Positions 1 through 5,305 of a DNA stretch of 7,046 nt are shown here, piece after piece. Position 1 is the stretch's first letter. Each line of letters begins with the position of its first letter. The DNA is from an uncultured Candidatus Saccharibacteria bacterium (GTDB lineage Bacteria; Patescibacteria; Saccharimonadia; Saccharimonadales; JACDBH01), in assembly GCA_946479835.1 (NCBI GenBank), contig CAMLHD010000031.1:1-7046 (forward strand). The letters are read 5' to 3'. Below the pieces are notes generated by a model, which worked only from the letters and a program-made list of their open reading frames with translations, was not told where the DNA came from and ran no database searches. The position numbers were made by a program, and so were the translations under genes.

Positions 1-482
1 ATTTTCTTAACTGTGTCTTGCTTGACCTTGGCGAAAGATATAGTAAGTACGCCGTCTTTCAGCATGGCCTCGATCTCTTCTTCCTTGACTGGTACTGGCA
101 AGGCGATCGAGCGGCTGAACTCGCCCCAGTAGCATTCCTGGACGAAGTAATTCTCAACGTCATCTTCATTGCCAGCATTCAAAGTGCCGCGTACGCTCAG
201 GGTGTTGTCGGAAATGCTGACGTCCAGATCATTCTTATTGACTCCGGCGGTGCGGGCCTTGACCACTAGCTTGTCCTTGGTTTCATAGACGTCTACGGCT
301 AATTGGCCGGGGACAGGTTCTTCGTCTTCCCAGTCGTTAGCGCTGGGACCTGGCATTGGCTGCTGATCGTCGGGCATCGGCTGGTCATGGTCAGCCGCAG
401 GCGGCATATCATCGTCGCCAAGGAAAGCAGCGGTCAACTCGTCTTCCATCAATAGGTCGTCGTCGTTGTTCCTTCTTGCCAT
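1..482 (-). CDS. Small heat-shock protein, Hsp20/alpha-crystallin family (C-terminus beyond window edge)
   Basis: This is an ATP-independent holdase chaperone that binds unfolding proteins in the cytoplasm and passes them to refolding chaperones. The 160 visible residues start at ATG 480-482 and stay open to the left edge. Residues 1-58 form an acidic, Met/Pro-rich tail. An alpha-crystallin domain follows from about residue 60: beta-strand GQLAVDVYETKDKLVVKA, then DLDVSISDNTLSVRG (about 85-99), then the segment around CYWGEFSRSIALP (117-129), and the family hallmark AMLKDGVLTI (139-148) just before the edge. The C-terminal extension with the usual IxI motif is not visible. A GGAGG lies 13 bases before the ATG and a good sigma-70-type promoter lies upstream. 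The gene diverges from the comFC-like gene. I see no CIRCE operator. Family assignment is firm. The disordered N-terminus is longer than in many class members. Confidence 0.95.
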   Translation of the reverse strand, partial: MARRNNDDDLLMEDELTAAFLGDDDMPPAADHDQPMPDDQQPMPGPSANDWEDEEPVPGQLAVDVYETKDKLVVKARTAGVNKNDLDVSISDNTLSVRGTLNAGNEDDVENYFVQECYWGEFSRSIALPVPVKEEEIEAMLKDGVLTISFAKVKQDTVKK

Positions 483-495
483 AAAGTTTTACTTT

Positions 496-500
496 CCTCC
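496..500 (-). promoter_or_regulatory. Shine-Dalgarno of the hsp20 gene
   Basis: GGAGG followed by AAAG on the minus strand lies 13 bases before the ATG. This is rather distant, but it supports the start at 482, because no other start codon in this frame lies nearby upstream. Confidence 0.6.
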
Positions 501-550
501 ACTTTATCCACTAATATTATCCTAAGAATTTGATTTTTTATCTTGCTACT

Positions 551-578
551 AGTATAGCTAGATAAACTATAGGGTCAA
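551..578 (-). promoter_or_regulatory. Sigma-70-type promoter for hsp20
   Basis: On the minus strand a TTGACC -35 box (573-578, 5 of 6 consensus) and a TATACT -10 box (551-556, 5 of 6) are separated by 16 bases. Transcription would start near 544, giving a leader of about 60 bases that carries the Shine-Dalgarno. The boxes look like a housekeeping promoter rather than a dedicated heat-shock sigma promoter. Confidence 0.7.
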
Positions 579-581
579 AGG

Positions 582-611
582 TTTGCATACTTATTTACAA
601 CATAATATACA
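582..611 (+). promoter_or_regulatory. Weak candidate promoter for the comFC-like gene
   Basis: This AT-rich stretch holds TTTGCA (582-587) and TATACA (606-611), 18 bases apart and each 4 of 6 consensus. Overlapping alternatives such as CATAAT (601-606) exist without a well-spaced -35 box. It lies back to back with the hsp20 promoter, in the only space available between the divergent genes. Confidence 0.3.
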
Positions 612-636
612 CAACAATTACTCAGCGGGTGGGTGT

Positions 637-643
637 AAGGAGG
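637..643 (+). promoter_or_regulatory. Strong Shine-Dalgarno that sets the GTG start of the comFC-like gene
   Basis: AAGGAGG lies 4 bases before GTG 648. An in-frame TAA at 636-638 excludes any start further upstream. An ATG at 646-648 overlaps the GTG but is out of frame and meets a stop after three codons, so the GTG is the real start. Confidence 0.8.
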
Positions 644-647
644 TTAT

Positions 648-1322
648 GTGCGCCTGATTGAACAATTTTTTAAGATCCTCGCTCCGTACGACTGCCTGGG
701 CTGCGGCACCGAAGGCAGCCTCCTCTGCTCTTGGTGCATGGAGGCTGCCCTGCCGGCTACGGACGGCCGTTGTTATCGTTGTAATCGACTAAGTGCGAAC
801 TACAAAGTCTGCACGACCTGCCGGCGTCATTCTTCGCTCAATCACCTCTGGGTACGAACCCAATACTCAGATATCGCGAAGGAGCTCATACACAGGATGA
901 AATTTAAGTATTCAGGCGAAGCGGCCGACATGATTGCGGCCGAGATGCTGAACACATTGCCGGCGCTTGGCCCGGATGTCCTGATAATCAATGTCCCATC
1001 TATTAGCCGCCATATCCGACAGCGCGGTTTCGACCACACCCTAAGGATTTCGCGCCTATTATCACAGAAGACCGGCTGGCTGCGGCTCCCTGCCCTGGTC
1101 CGCCATGGCCACTCCACTCAAGTGGGCGCTTCAAGGAAGCAACGTCTGACGCAGACGAGCGGTGTTTTCAGTGTGCGCATACCGGGAACAATCAAGGGCG
1201 CGAATATCTTACTGGTAGACGACGTCTTGACTACCGGCGCGACTATGGAAGCCGCCGCCAAAGCCCTGAAACAAGCCGGCGCCAAAACGGTGGACGCCGT
1301 TGTCTTCGCTCGCGCCATATAA
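648..1322 (+). CDS. comFC: ComF family (ComFC-type) phosphoribosyltransferase-like competence protein
   Basis: ComF proteins are required for DNA uptake in naturally transformable bacteria and are thought to act in the cytoplasm with the DNA-import helicase ComFA or on incoming single strands. The 224-residue product has the usual layout. An N-terminal zinc-ribbon-like part has four CxxC pairs (C16/C19, C27/C30, C42/C45, C55/C58). A type I phosphoribosyltransferase domain follows, with QRGFDH (125-130, the family's RGFNQ site), the segment QVGASRKQRL (158-167), and the PRPP loop ILLVDDVLTTGATM (187-200). Length is typical for the family. Translation starts at GTG 648 behind AAGGAGG. It stands alone, without comFA beside it. 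The stop codon overlaps the terminator hairpin of the opposing tRNA genes. The family is certain; the role in transformation comes from relatives. Confidence 0.95.
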   Translation: MRLIEQFFKILAPYDCLGCGTEGSLLCSWCMEAALPATDGRCYRCNRLSANYKVCTTCRRHSSLNHLWVRTQYSDIAKELIHRMKFKYSGEAADMIAAEMLNTLPALGPDVLIINVPSISRHIRQRGFDHTLRISRLLSQKTGWLRLPALVRHGHSTQVGASRKQRLTQTSGVFSVRIPGTIKGANILLVDDVLTTGATMEAAAKALKQAGAKTVDAVVFARAI

Positions 1323-1342
1323 AAAACACCCTTACTAGGGTG
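1321..1342 (-). terminator. Rho-independent terminator of the tRNA-Ser pair, overlapping the comFC stop
   Basis: On the minus strand a 6-bp stem, CACCCT/AGGGTG, with loop AGTA is followed by six T residues (plus-strand A run 1321-1326). It begins 4 bases after the encoded CCA of tRNA-Ser(TGA). Read rightwards, the same hairpin is followed only by CTTCT, so it would stop comFC transcripts poorly. The A run contains the last two bases of the comFC stop codon. Confidence 0.8.
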
Positions 1343-1346
1343 CTTC

Positions 1347-1436
1347 TGGCGGAGAGAGTGGGATTCGAACCCACGGTACCGTTGCCGGCACGACGGTTTT
1401 CAAGACCGTTTCCTTCAACCACTCGGACATCTCTCC
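1347..1436 (-). tRNA. tRNA-Ser (anticodon TGA), CCA encoded
   Basis: The gene reads leftwards from 1436. The acceptor stem GGAGAGA/TCTCTCC (1430-1436 with 1351-1357) is fully paired, followed by discriminator G (1350) and encoded CCA (1347-1349). The anticodon arm is ACGGT-CTTGAAA-ACCGT, giving TGA at 1400-1402, which reads UCA and other UCN codons. The long class II variable arm and the GGTTCGAATCC T-arm are both present. It lies 26 bases downstream of tRNA-Ser(GCT) and just before the terminator, so the two are probably one transcript. Confidence 0.97.
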
Positions 1437-1462
1437 AGTTGTTCGTTGCGGCTGGCCTGATC

Positions 1463-1555
1463 TGGCGGAGAGAGAGGGATTTGAACCCTCGCGGGAGCTT
1501 GCGCCCCCCTAACGATTTAGCAAACCGTCCCCTTCAGCCACTTGGGTACCTCTCC
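1463..1555 (-). tRNA. tRNA-Ser (anticodon GCT), CCA encoded
   Basis: The gene reads leftwards from 1555. The acceptor stem is GGAGAGG/TCTCTCC with one G-T pair, followed by discriminator G (1466) and encoded CCA (1463-1465). The anticodon arm ACGGT-TTGCTAA-ATCGT gives GCT at 1519-1521, which reads AGC and AGU. A long GC-rich variable arm and a GGTTCAAATCC T-arm follow. Its 5' end lies about 7 bases after the predicted transcription start of a strong promoter. Confidence 0.97.
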
Positions 1556-1568
1556 GCAACAGATACGG

Positions 1569-1597
1569 ATTATACCAGCGTTAACCTGTTCTGTCAT
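1569..1597 (-). promoter_or_regulatory. Strong promoter of the tRNA-Ser(GCT)-tRNA-Ser(TGA) unit
   Basis: On the minus strand ATGACA (1592-1597, 5 of 6) is separated by exactly 17 bases from a perfect TATAAT (1569-1574). A TG one base before the -10 makes it an extended -10 as well. The predicted start near 1562 leaves only a short 5' leader for RNase P to remove. Confidence 0.85.
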
Positions 1598-1609
1598 CTT
1601 TAAAAGATG
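1595..1609. repeat. 15-base palindrome between two divergent promoters (possible operator)
   Basis: CATCTTT-A-AAAGATG has perfect 7-base arms around a single central A. It overlaps the -35 box of the leftward tRNA promoter and lies just before the -10 box of the rightward 208-residue gene. No T run follows on either strand, so it is not a terminator. An operator role is inferred from position and symmetry only. Confidence 0.4.
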
Positions 1610-1610
1610 C

Positions 1611-1616
1611 TACAAT
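1611..1616 (+). promoter_or_regulatory. -10 box placing the transcription start at the ATG of the 208-residue gene (leaderless)
   Basis: TACAAT (5 of 6) ends 6 bases before ATG 1623, so a start 6-7 bases downstream would fall on the A of the ATG. There is no Shine-Dalgarno before this ATG. No good -35 box is seen at 16-18 bases spacing. The minus-strand gene at 4836 has nearly the same string before its ATG. Confidence 0.55.
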
Positions 1617-1622
1617 ACGCTT

Positions 1623-2249
1623 ATGGAAGAAGGGCAAAAACCCGATAAGCCCGGATTTGTCTTCAAGCCGGGCGACGAATCCTCAGAACTGCCCGCTGTG
1701 CACGAAACCGGCGCAGCTGCTGTGCCGGAGGCTTCTCCGGCAGCGGCGCCTGAGCCGGTCGAATCAGCTCCGGCTGCCCCTAGAGTAGAAGGCGCTCATG
1801 TTGAGTGGACCGCATCGGAGTACGTAGCTAACCCAAAGAATTCCGGATGGTTCATGCTGTTGGGCCTGGCCTCGGCACTGTTAGCGGTAATCGTTTATTT
1901 TGTTACTAAAGACGTTGTTTCCACCGTAATCACCGCTGTTTTGGGGCTCTTGGTGGGCATTTTCGCCGCCCGTCAGCCCCGTACGCTCAATTACGCCATC
2001 GACAGCCAGGGCCTGCATGTCGGTCAAAGGTTTTATCCCTACAACGCGTTCAAGTCCTTTTCGGTGGCCGACGAACATGCCATGGCCTATATCTCGTTGC
2101 AGCCGCTGAAGCGCTTTATGCCGCCGCTGTCCATCCATTACGATCCGGCCGACGAGGAAAAGATCGCTCAGACCCTGGCTCAGTACTTGCCTTTCGAAGA
2201 CCACAAGCCGGATATGGTAGATAATCTTAGCCGGCGTATCAGATTCTAA
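1623..2249 (+). CDS. Uncharacterised membrane protein with disordered N-terminus, two helices and a cytoplasmic C-domain
   Basis: I do not recognise a named family, though proteins of this layout are common in Patescibacteria. The 208 residues divide into a Pro/Ala/Glu-rich, probably disordered segment (1-58), the conserved-looking VEWTASEYVANPKNSGWF (60-77), two hydrophobic helices (about 76-94 and 98-116) joined by a tight turn, and a soluble C-terminal domain (120-208). The last may have a PH-like fold, with alternating strands such as TLNYAIDSQGLHVGQRFYPY. Both termini should be cytoplasmic. ATG 1623 is chosen because the in-frame start at 1542 would run through tRNA-Ser(GCT) and the promoters, and because a -10 box sits 6 bases before 1623. 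The next gene starts two bases after the stop, so they form an operon. Existence is well supported; function is unknown. Confidence 0.88.
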   Translation: MEEGQKPDKPGFVFKPGDESSELPAVHETGAAAVPEASPAAAPEPVESAPAAPRVEGAHVEWTASEYVANPKNSGWFMLLGLASALLAVIVYFVTKDVVSTVITAVLGLLVGIFAARQPRTLNYAIDSQGLHVGQRFYPYNAFKSFSVADEHAMAYISLQPLKRFMPPLSIHYDPADEEKIAQTLAQYLPFEDHKPDMVDNLSRRIRF

Positions 2250-2251
2250 GT

Positions 2252-2656
2252 ATGGAGGCCGGCCCAAGCGTTGCTCAGATTGAAGAGATGCACGCCGATA
2301 AGGCGGCCGCGCCAGCGCCCAAGAAGCGCTTGCCTACCCCCGATGATATGTTCGGCAAGTTCCTGGTGCTAGAAGGCTTTACGCACTGGTTTTTCCGTCT
2401 CGGTTTCGCCAGCATATTCTTAGTCAACGCCGTTTACGCGGCCATTGATCCGGCCAGTTTTACATCTATGCTTGCCAAGAACCCGGTAGCCAACTTGATC
2501 GGTTTTCATGATCTTATGCTGAAAGTCGCCATGGTCAACGACCTGCTTTTGGGAGTTTTTATCATTGGCGGCTGGCGCAAGCGGATGGTCTACGCCTGGG
2601 CCGGCGCGTGGCTGCTGCTGGTTGCCGGCCTCAAGCTGATGAACCTGTTCGTCTAG
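2252..2656 (+). CDS. Small polytopic membrane protein, possibly DoxX-like
   Basis: The 134-residue product has a charged cytoplasmic N-terminus (1-34, including AAAPAPKKRLPTPDD). Three clear hydrophobic helices follow: FFRLGFASIFLVNAVYAAI (about 47-65), a stretch at about 90-107, and VYAWAGAWLLLVAGLKLMNLF (113-133); a weaker segment lies near 78-90. The order FFRLGFASIFLVNA, then a small loop, then LLLGVFIIGG, recalls the four-helix DoxX/DoxD membrane family, but signature residues are too few to be sure. The ATG comes 2 bases after the stop of the 208-residue gene without a Shine-Dalgarno, so translation is probably coupled. An alternative ATG lies at 2288. Its stop is one base from the stop of the opposing VC0807-like gene, with no terminator between. 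Confidence 0.85.
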   Translation: MEAGPSVAQIEEMHADKAAAPAPKKRLPTPDDMFGKFLVLEGFTHWFFRLGFASIFLVNAVYAAIDPASFTSMLAKNPVANLIGFHDLMLKVAMVNDLLLGVFIIGGWRKRMVYAWAGAWLLLVAGLKLMNLFV

Positions 2657-2657
2657 G

Positions 2658-3362
2658 TTACTTTTTCTTGAGAATGGAATCGAACTCCAAACCGGTCAGC
2701 TTTTCCATCGAATGAACCAGATAATACAGGACGGCCGTCAGGCCGATTACCATCGGCAGAGTTATGGCTGGCAAGCTGATAAGACGAAGACGGGCATATT
2801 CCTGGTTGAATCCAGGGCTGCCGCCGGGACTGGCGATTACCCAGAGGGTGGCAAAGTAACTGGCTATCGCCAGGATCATAAACAAGATACCGGTTAGGTA
2901 GTTGGCCCTGGCAATCCGCCGCTCCAACTGGCCTGCCGCGTGCTTCTCAAGCGCACGCGCCCTGACTTCTTCCATGTCGAGCAGATAAGGCAGCAGAGCG
3001 CCCAAAAGCGGCCGTTTGAACAAGGCAGAGATTAAAAAGGCTGCTCCGGCAGCCGCATATGGAACTGTCCGCCGGACGGCCAGCCAGTTTTCGCTCAGGC
3101 CCAATAAGGCAATCGCCCCGGTAATCAGGATGCCGCCGATCGAGATCATAGACAGCACATTAGGCCTTCTGTTACTTCTTAGGCTATAGAGTTCCAGCCC
3201 AATCGGGAATGCCAGGGCTAGTAACAGGCTCTTGATAGGTCCGAGCTGCGCTTCCCCGCTGAACTGCGTCAGTATGACGATGGGGATGATGAAATTGATA
3301 GCAATCTGCAACAAAACGGATGGCTGTGAATGTTTTGACGCTGATTTTATCGTCTCTCCCAT
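2658..3362 (-). CDS. VC0807 family integral membrane protein
   Basis: This family of six-helix membrane proteins has no established biochemical function. The 234 residues contain hydrophobic helices at about 17-32, 44-62, 70-88, 99-116, 154-177 and 194-217, and a charged cytoplasmic stretch between helices 4 and 5 (about 128-152). The family pattern is clear: INFIIPIVIL near the N-terminus, LALAFPIGLELY (48-59), the RRPNVLSMISIGGILITG region (65-82), GFNQEYARLRLISLPAI (184-200), and the C-terminal MEKLTGL (219-225). I chose ATG 3362. An in-frame GTG at 3380 would add six residues, and neither start has a well-placed Shine-Dalgarno. An AT-rich TAACTT at 3383-3388 may be its -10 box. It lies downstream of the tRNA-Arg terminator and converges on the 134-residue gene. 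Confidence 0.9.
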   Translation of the reverse strand: MGETIKSASKHSQPSVLLQIAINFIIPIVILTQFSGEAQLGPIKSLLLALAFPIGLELYSLRSNRRPNVLSMISIGGILITGAIALLGLSENWLAVRRTVPYAAAGAAFLISALFKRPLLGALLPYLLDMEEVRARALEKHAAGQLERRIARANYLTGILFMILAIASYFATLWVIASPGGSPGFNQEYARLRLISLPAITLPMVIGLTAVLYYLVHSMEKLTGLEFDSILKKK

Positions 3363-3420
3363 GATGCCAACATCGTACACCTAAGTTAAAATTCTGCACA
3401 ATGCACCAAGTTGAACAAAT

Positions 3421-3444
3421 AAAAAACCCGTTCATTGCGAACGG
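3421..3444 (-). terminator. Rho-independent terminator after tRNA-Arg
   Basis: On the minus strand CCGTTC-GCAAT-GAACGG (6-bp stem, 5-base loop), one further G, and a run of six T (plus-strand A run 3421-3426) begin 10 bases after the encoded CCA. This separates the tRNA-Arg transcript from the VC0807-like gene on the same strand. Confidence 0.88.
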
Positions 3445-3454
3445 ATTCTTTATT

Positions 3455-3531
3455 TGGTACACCCGGCAGGATTCGAACCTACGACCTCCTGTACCGCAAA
3501 CAGACGCTCTATCCAGCTGAGCTACGGGTGC
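3455..3531 (-). tRNA. tRNA-Arg (anticodon GCG), CCA encoded
   Basis: The gene reads leftwards from 3531. The acceptor stem GCACCCG/CGGGTGT has a G1-T72 wobble, followed by discriminator A (3458) and encoded CCA (3455-3457). The D-arm GCTC-AGCTGGATA-GAGC has the A20 typical of arginine tRNAs. The anticodon arm TCTGT-TTGCGGT-ACAGG gives GCG at 3495-3497. The T-arm is GTAGG-TTCGAAT-CCTGC. GCG reads CGC and CGU. Most bacteria instead use an ACG gene whose A34 becomes inosine, so the GCG form is notable. It has its own extended -10 promoter and terminator. Confidence 0.95.
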
Positions 3532-3544
3532 ATAACAGCAGATA

Positions 3545-3553
3545 ATTGTAACA
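3545..3553 (-). promoter_or_regulatory. Extended -10 promoter of tRNA-Arg
   Basis: TG-T-TACAAT on the minus strand (-10 box 3545-3550) would start transcription near 3538, about 7 bases before the mature 5' end. No convincing -35 box is seen. Read-through from tRNA-Ser(CGA) is also possible, since no terminator lies between them. Confidence 0.55.
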
Positions 3554-3582
3554 TCTATCTCTGTTAAATGCTAGACCTGACC

Positions 3583-3671
<89 letters not shown>

Positions 3672-3681
3672 GTAAAAATCA

Positions 3682-3690
3682 ATTATAACA
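3682..3690 (-). promoter_or_regulatory. Extended -10 promoter of tRNA-Ser(CGA)
   Basis: TG-T-TATAAT on the minus strand (-10 box 3682-3687) predicts a start near 3675, 4 bases before the mature 5' end. The -35 region falls on the last codons and stop of the 378-residue gene and is poor (TTCAAC, 3 of 6), so the extended -10 probably carries recognition. Confidence 0.65.
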
Positions 3691-3699
3691 GAGGTAAAG

Positions 3700-4836
3700 C
3701 TACAGTTGAATTTTGCGCGGAGTCTTAGGCCGTTGAGCCGCCGCTGGTCTTTTAGACGGTTCATCTTTAGGCGAGTCATCAGTTGGAGGTGTCGGCTCCG
3801 ATGGTTTATCGCTATTCTTGCCTGGGCGCTTGTAGAGTGCGGCCAATAGAAGCCCGGCTATGCCGATTGCCAAGAAGCCCACAGCATACCATAGCAACAG
3901 GCCGCTTATATCCTGATTAACTGCCTTAACTATGCCGGCGGCCAAGGCCCGGCCGGCGCCGGTTTCGCCGCTCAGATCTTCTGCCCTGCCGCTAAGCCAA
4001 GAGGCGCTGCGGTTGAATGCCAGGAACGTAAGGCCTAGGATTATGCCTGAAGTCAGGAAGACTATACCCAAACGGCGCACGCCTAAGCGCTTGGTCGGAC
4101 TCAGGAAGAACACTGCCGTTGCCAGCAGTAGCGCCAGTACGCCGAACACGTAAGGCCCGTAAGTAGCCAGTTTATAGGCTGCCGGGAGTCGTCCCAGCTG
4201 CGAATCGTTCAACGAAGCCTGCTGGCCGTTATCGTTAACCTTAAGGTCTTCGCCGCTCAAGGTATTTTCAACCAGGAAATCTTCGCTTAACACCTTTTCG
4301 CTTGTGGCCGCACCGGCTTGCGCGGGGCTGACGCCAGGAGGCAGGCAAGGTGCGGTAAGCGGGTCGAACCCATCGTTCAATCCTTCCAGCTGATCGGGCG
4401 TACAGGCCGGCAGGCCGGCAGCGCGCTCGGTAGCGTAATTCGCCAGACCGTCAGCCATGCGCTGCTTGGCTTGGCTCAGGTCAATCACGAATTCGGGATT
4501 AGCGGTGTCGCCATCGAGCCAGCCGTACATGCCGTCCAGGAACTTCTCCATGTTTTCCTGCAAGAAAGCGGGACTGAAGGAGTCTCTGGCTATGGCCTGA
4601 ACCTTCGGATCGCTGACAGCAAAGGTTTCTTCGCCCTCCTCATACGCGTCTTTGCTGGTTGATTCCAAGACAATATCGACAACTTTGTCGTAGAAGCCTC
4701 CCTCGCTGAGCCAGGTTTTTACGGTCTCGCGGTTTCCGATGGTGGCTACGCCGACATGCGCCCAGGCCGTGGCCAGAAGCGCGAAGCCCAAACCTATGAC
4801 GGCCAGACTCAAAAGCAGCCTTTTGATAAAACTCAT
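3700..4836 (-). CDS. Uncharacterised membrane protein with a large predicted extracytoplasmic domain and cytoplasmic Pro/Lys tail
   Basis: The 378-residue product resembles uncharacterised membrane proteins seen in Patescibacteria; I know no function. The N-terminal KRLLLSLAVIGLGFALLATAWA (about 5-26) is a signal anchor. Residues 27-225 form a predicted outside domain, with TVKTWLSEGGFYDKVVD (38-54), the helical ENMEKFLDGMYGWLDGD (94-110) followed by FVIDL, and two cysteines (C145, C164) that could form a disulphide. Three helices follow (about 226-245, 254-274, 311-335), then a disordered tail (336-378) rich in Pro, Lys and Ser. ATG 4836 is chosen because a promoter puts the transcription start at or next to it. 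An in-frame TTG at 4872 would start inside the -35 box. It is divergent from the HIT gene. Its 3' end carries the tRNA-Ser(CGA) promoter. Confidence 0.92.
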   Translation of the reverse strand: MSFIKRLLLSLAVIGLGFALLATAWAHVGVATIGNRETVKTWLSEGGFYDKVVDIVLESTSKDAYEEGEETFAVSDPKVQAIARDSFSPAFLQENMEKFLDGMYGWLDGDTANPEFVIDLSQAKQRMADGLANYATERAAGLPACTPDQLEGLNDGFDPLTAPCLPPGVSPAQAGAATSEKVLSEDFLVENTLSGEDLKVNDNGQQASLNDSQLGRLPAAYKLATYGPYVFGVLALLLATAVFFLSPTKRLGVRRLGIVFLTSGIILGLTFLAFNRSASWLSGRAEDLSGETGAGRALAAGIVKAVNQDISGLLLWYAVGFLAIGIAGLLLAALYKRPGKNSDKPSEPTPPTDDSPKDEPSKRPAAAQRPKTPRKIQL

Positions 4837-4843
4837 AAGCGTA

Positions 4844-4872
4844 ATTGTATACGGTTTGGCCAGCTGAGCCAA
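4844..4872 (-). promoter_or_regulatory. Promoter of the 378-residue gene, leaderless arrangement
   Basis: On the minus strand TTGGCT (4867-4872, 4 of 6) is followed after 17 bases by TACAAT (4844-4849, 5 of 6). Seven bases separate the -10 box from ATG 4836, so transcription should begin at or within a base of the start codon. No Shine-Dalgarno is present. Confidence 0.65.
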
Positions 4873-4873
4873 A
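4855..4873. repeat. Inverted repeat TTTGGC-N7-GCCAAA in the divergent promoter region (possible operator)
   Basis: Perfect 6-base arms (4855-4860 and 4868-4873) flank CAGCTGA. The right arm covers the -35 box of the leftward promoter and sits in the upstream part of the rightward HIT promoter, so one bound regulator could affect both genes. The role is inferred from position. Confidence 0.4.
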
Positions 4874-4886
4874 GCGCTTAATGCGG

Positions 4887-4892
4887 TATACT
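4887..4892 (+). promoter_or_regulatory. -10 box of the HIT gene, leaderless arrangement
   Basis: TATACT (5 of 6) ends 5 bases before ATG 4898. The predicted transcription start coincides with that ATG, and no Shine-Dalgarno is present. The -35 region is not convincing. Confidence 0.55.
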
Positions 4893-4897
4893 TTTAT

Positions 4898-5305
4898 ATG
4901 ATTATGGAGCCGAGCGTTTTTACCAAAATCATCAGGGGCGAGCTGCCCAGCCACAAAGTCTACGAGGACGAGTTGACCCTGGCTTTTTTGACCATCAGCC
5001 CCTTAACTGAAGGCCATGTGCTAGTCGTGCCCAAAAACCAAGTCGACGACTTCGAAAAACTGCCCGACGAAGATTACCGGGCCCTGTTCTCTACCGTCAA
5101 AAAAGTCGCTGAACGGGTCAAAGAAATTTATGGCACCAAGAAGGCCATTGTGTCTATAATGGGATACGAAGTACCGCATGCTCATGTGCATGTCATGCCG
5201 TTCGGCAGCGAAAGCCAGTTTTACGATGCGGTAGAAAACAGACATAAAGCCACTGTGCCGTCCGCGGCTGATCTAAGCAAAGTGGCAGAAAGGCTGAAAT
5301 TTTAA
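4898..5305 (+). CDS. HIT (histidine triad) family nucleotide-binding hydrolase
   Basis: HIT proteins are small cytoplasmic nucleotide hydrolases or transferases that act on nucleotide phosphoramidates or dinucleoside polyphosphates. The 135-residue product is of normal length. It opens with VFTKIIRGELPSHKVYEDE (7-25), continues with AFLTISPLTEGHVLVVPK (29-46), and carries the triad PHAHVHVMP, with H94, H96 and H98; H96 is the expected nucleophile. GYEVPHAHVHVMP is the common HIT C-terminal motif with Tyr-Glu-Val before the triad. ATG 4898 sits 5 bases after a -10 box. ATG 4904 (two residues shorter) is possible and would leave a 5-base leader. The stop is immediately followed by the ATG of a 57-residue membrane protein, so they form an operon. 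The natural substrate cannot be told from sequence. Confidence 0.96.
   Translation: MIMEPSVFTKIIRGELPSHKVYEDELTLAFLTISPLTEGHVLVVPKNQVDDFEKLPDEDYRALFSTVKKVAERVKEIYGTKKAIVSIMGYEVPHAHVHVMPFGSESQFYDAVENRHKATVPSAADLSKVAERLKF

Noticed and set aside
18..269. Plus-strand 83-codon open frame
   Set aside because: It is antisense to the well-supported Hsp20 coding sequence.
483..544. RNA thermometer in the hsp20 leader
   Set aside because: The best pairing of the Shine-Dalgarno (TTCTT with AGGAA) is only five weak pairs and neither end extends; not convincing without folding.
483..636. CIRCE operator for HrcA upstream of hsp20
   Set aside because: No TTAGCACTC-N9-GAGTGCTAA-like repeat is present.
1340..1603. 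Plus-strand 87-codon open frame containing VGFEPT and RERDLNPR
   Set aside because: This is the antisense translation of the two tRNA-Ser genes, a known source of spurious proteins.
1542..1622. Longer N-terminus for the 208-residue protein
   Set aside because: The extension would cover tRNA-Ser(GCT), its promoter and the gene's own -10 box; ATG 1623 fits better.
4837..4872. TTG start adding 12 residues to the 378-residue protein
   Set aside because: This start lies in the -35 box and the extension spans the -10 box of the promoter; the signal anchor begins properly from ATG 4836.
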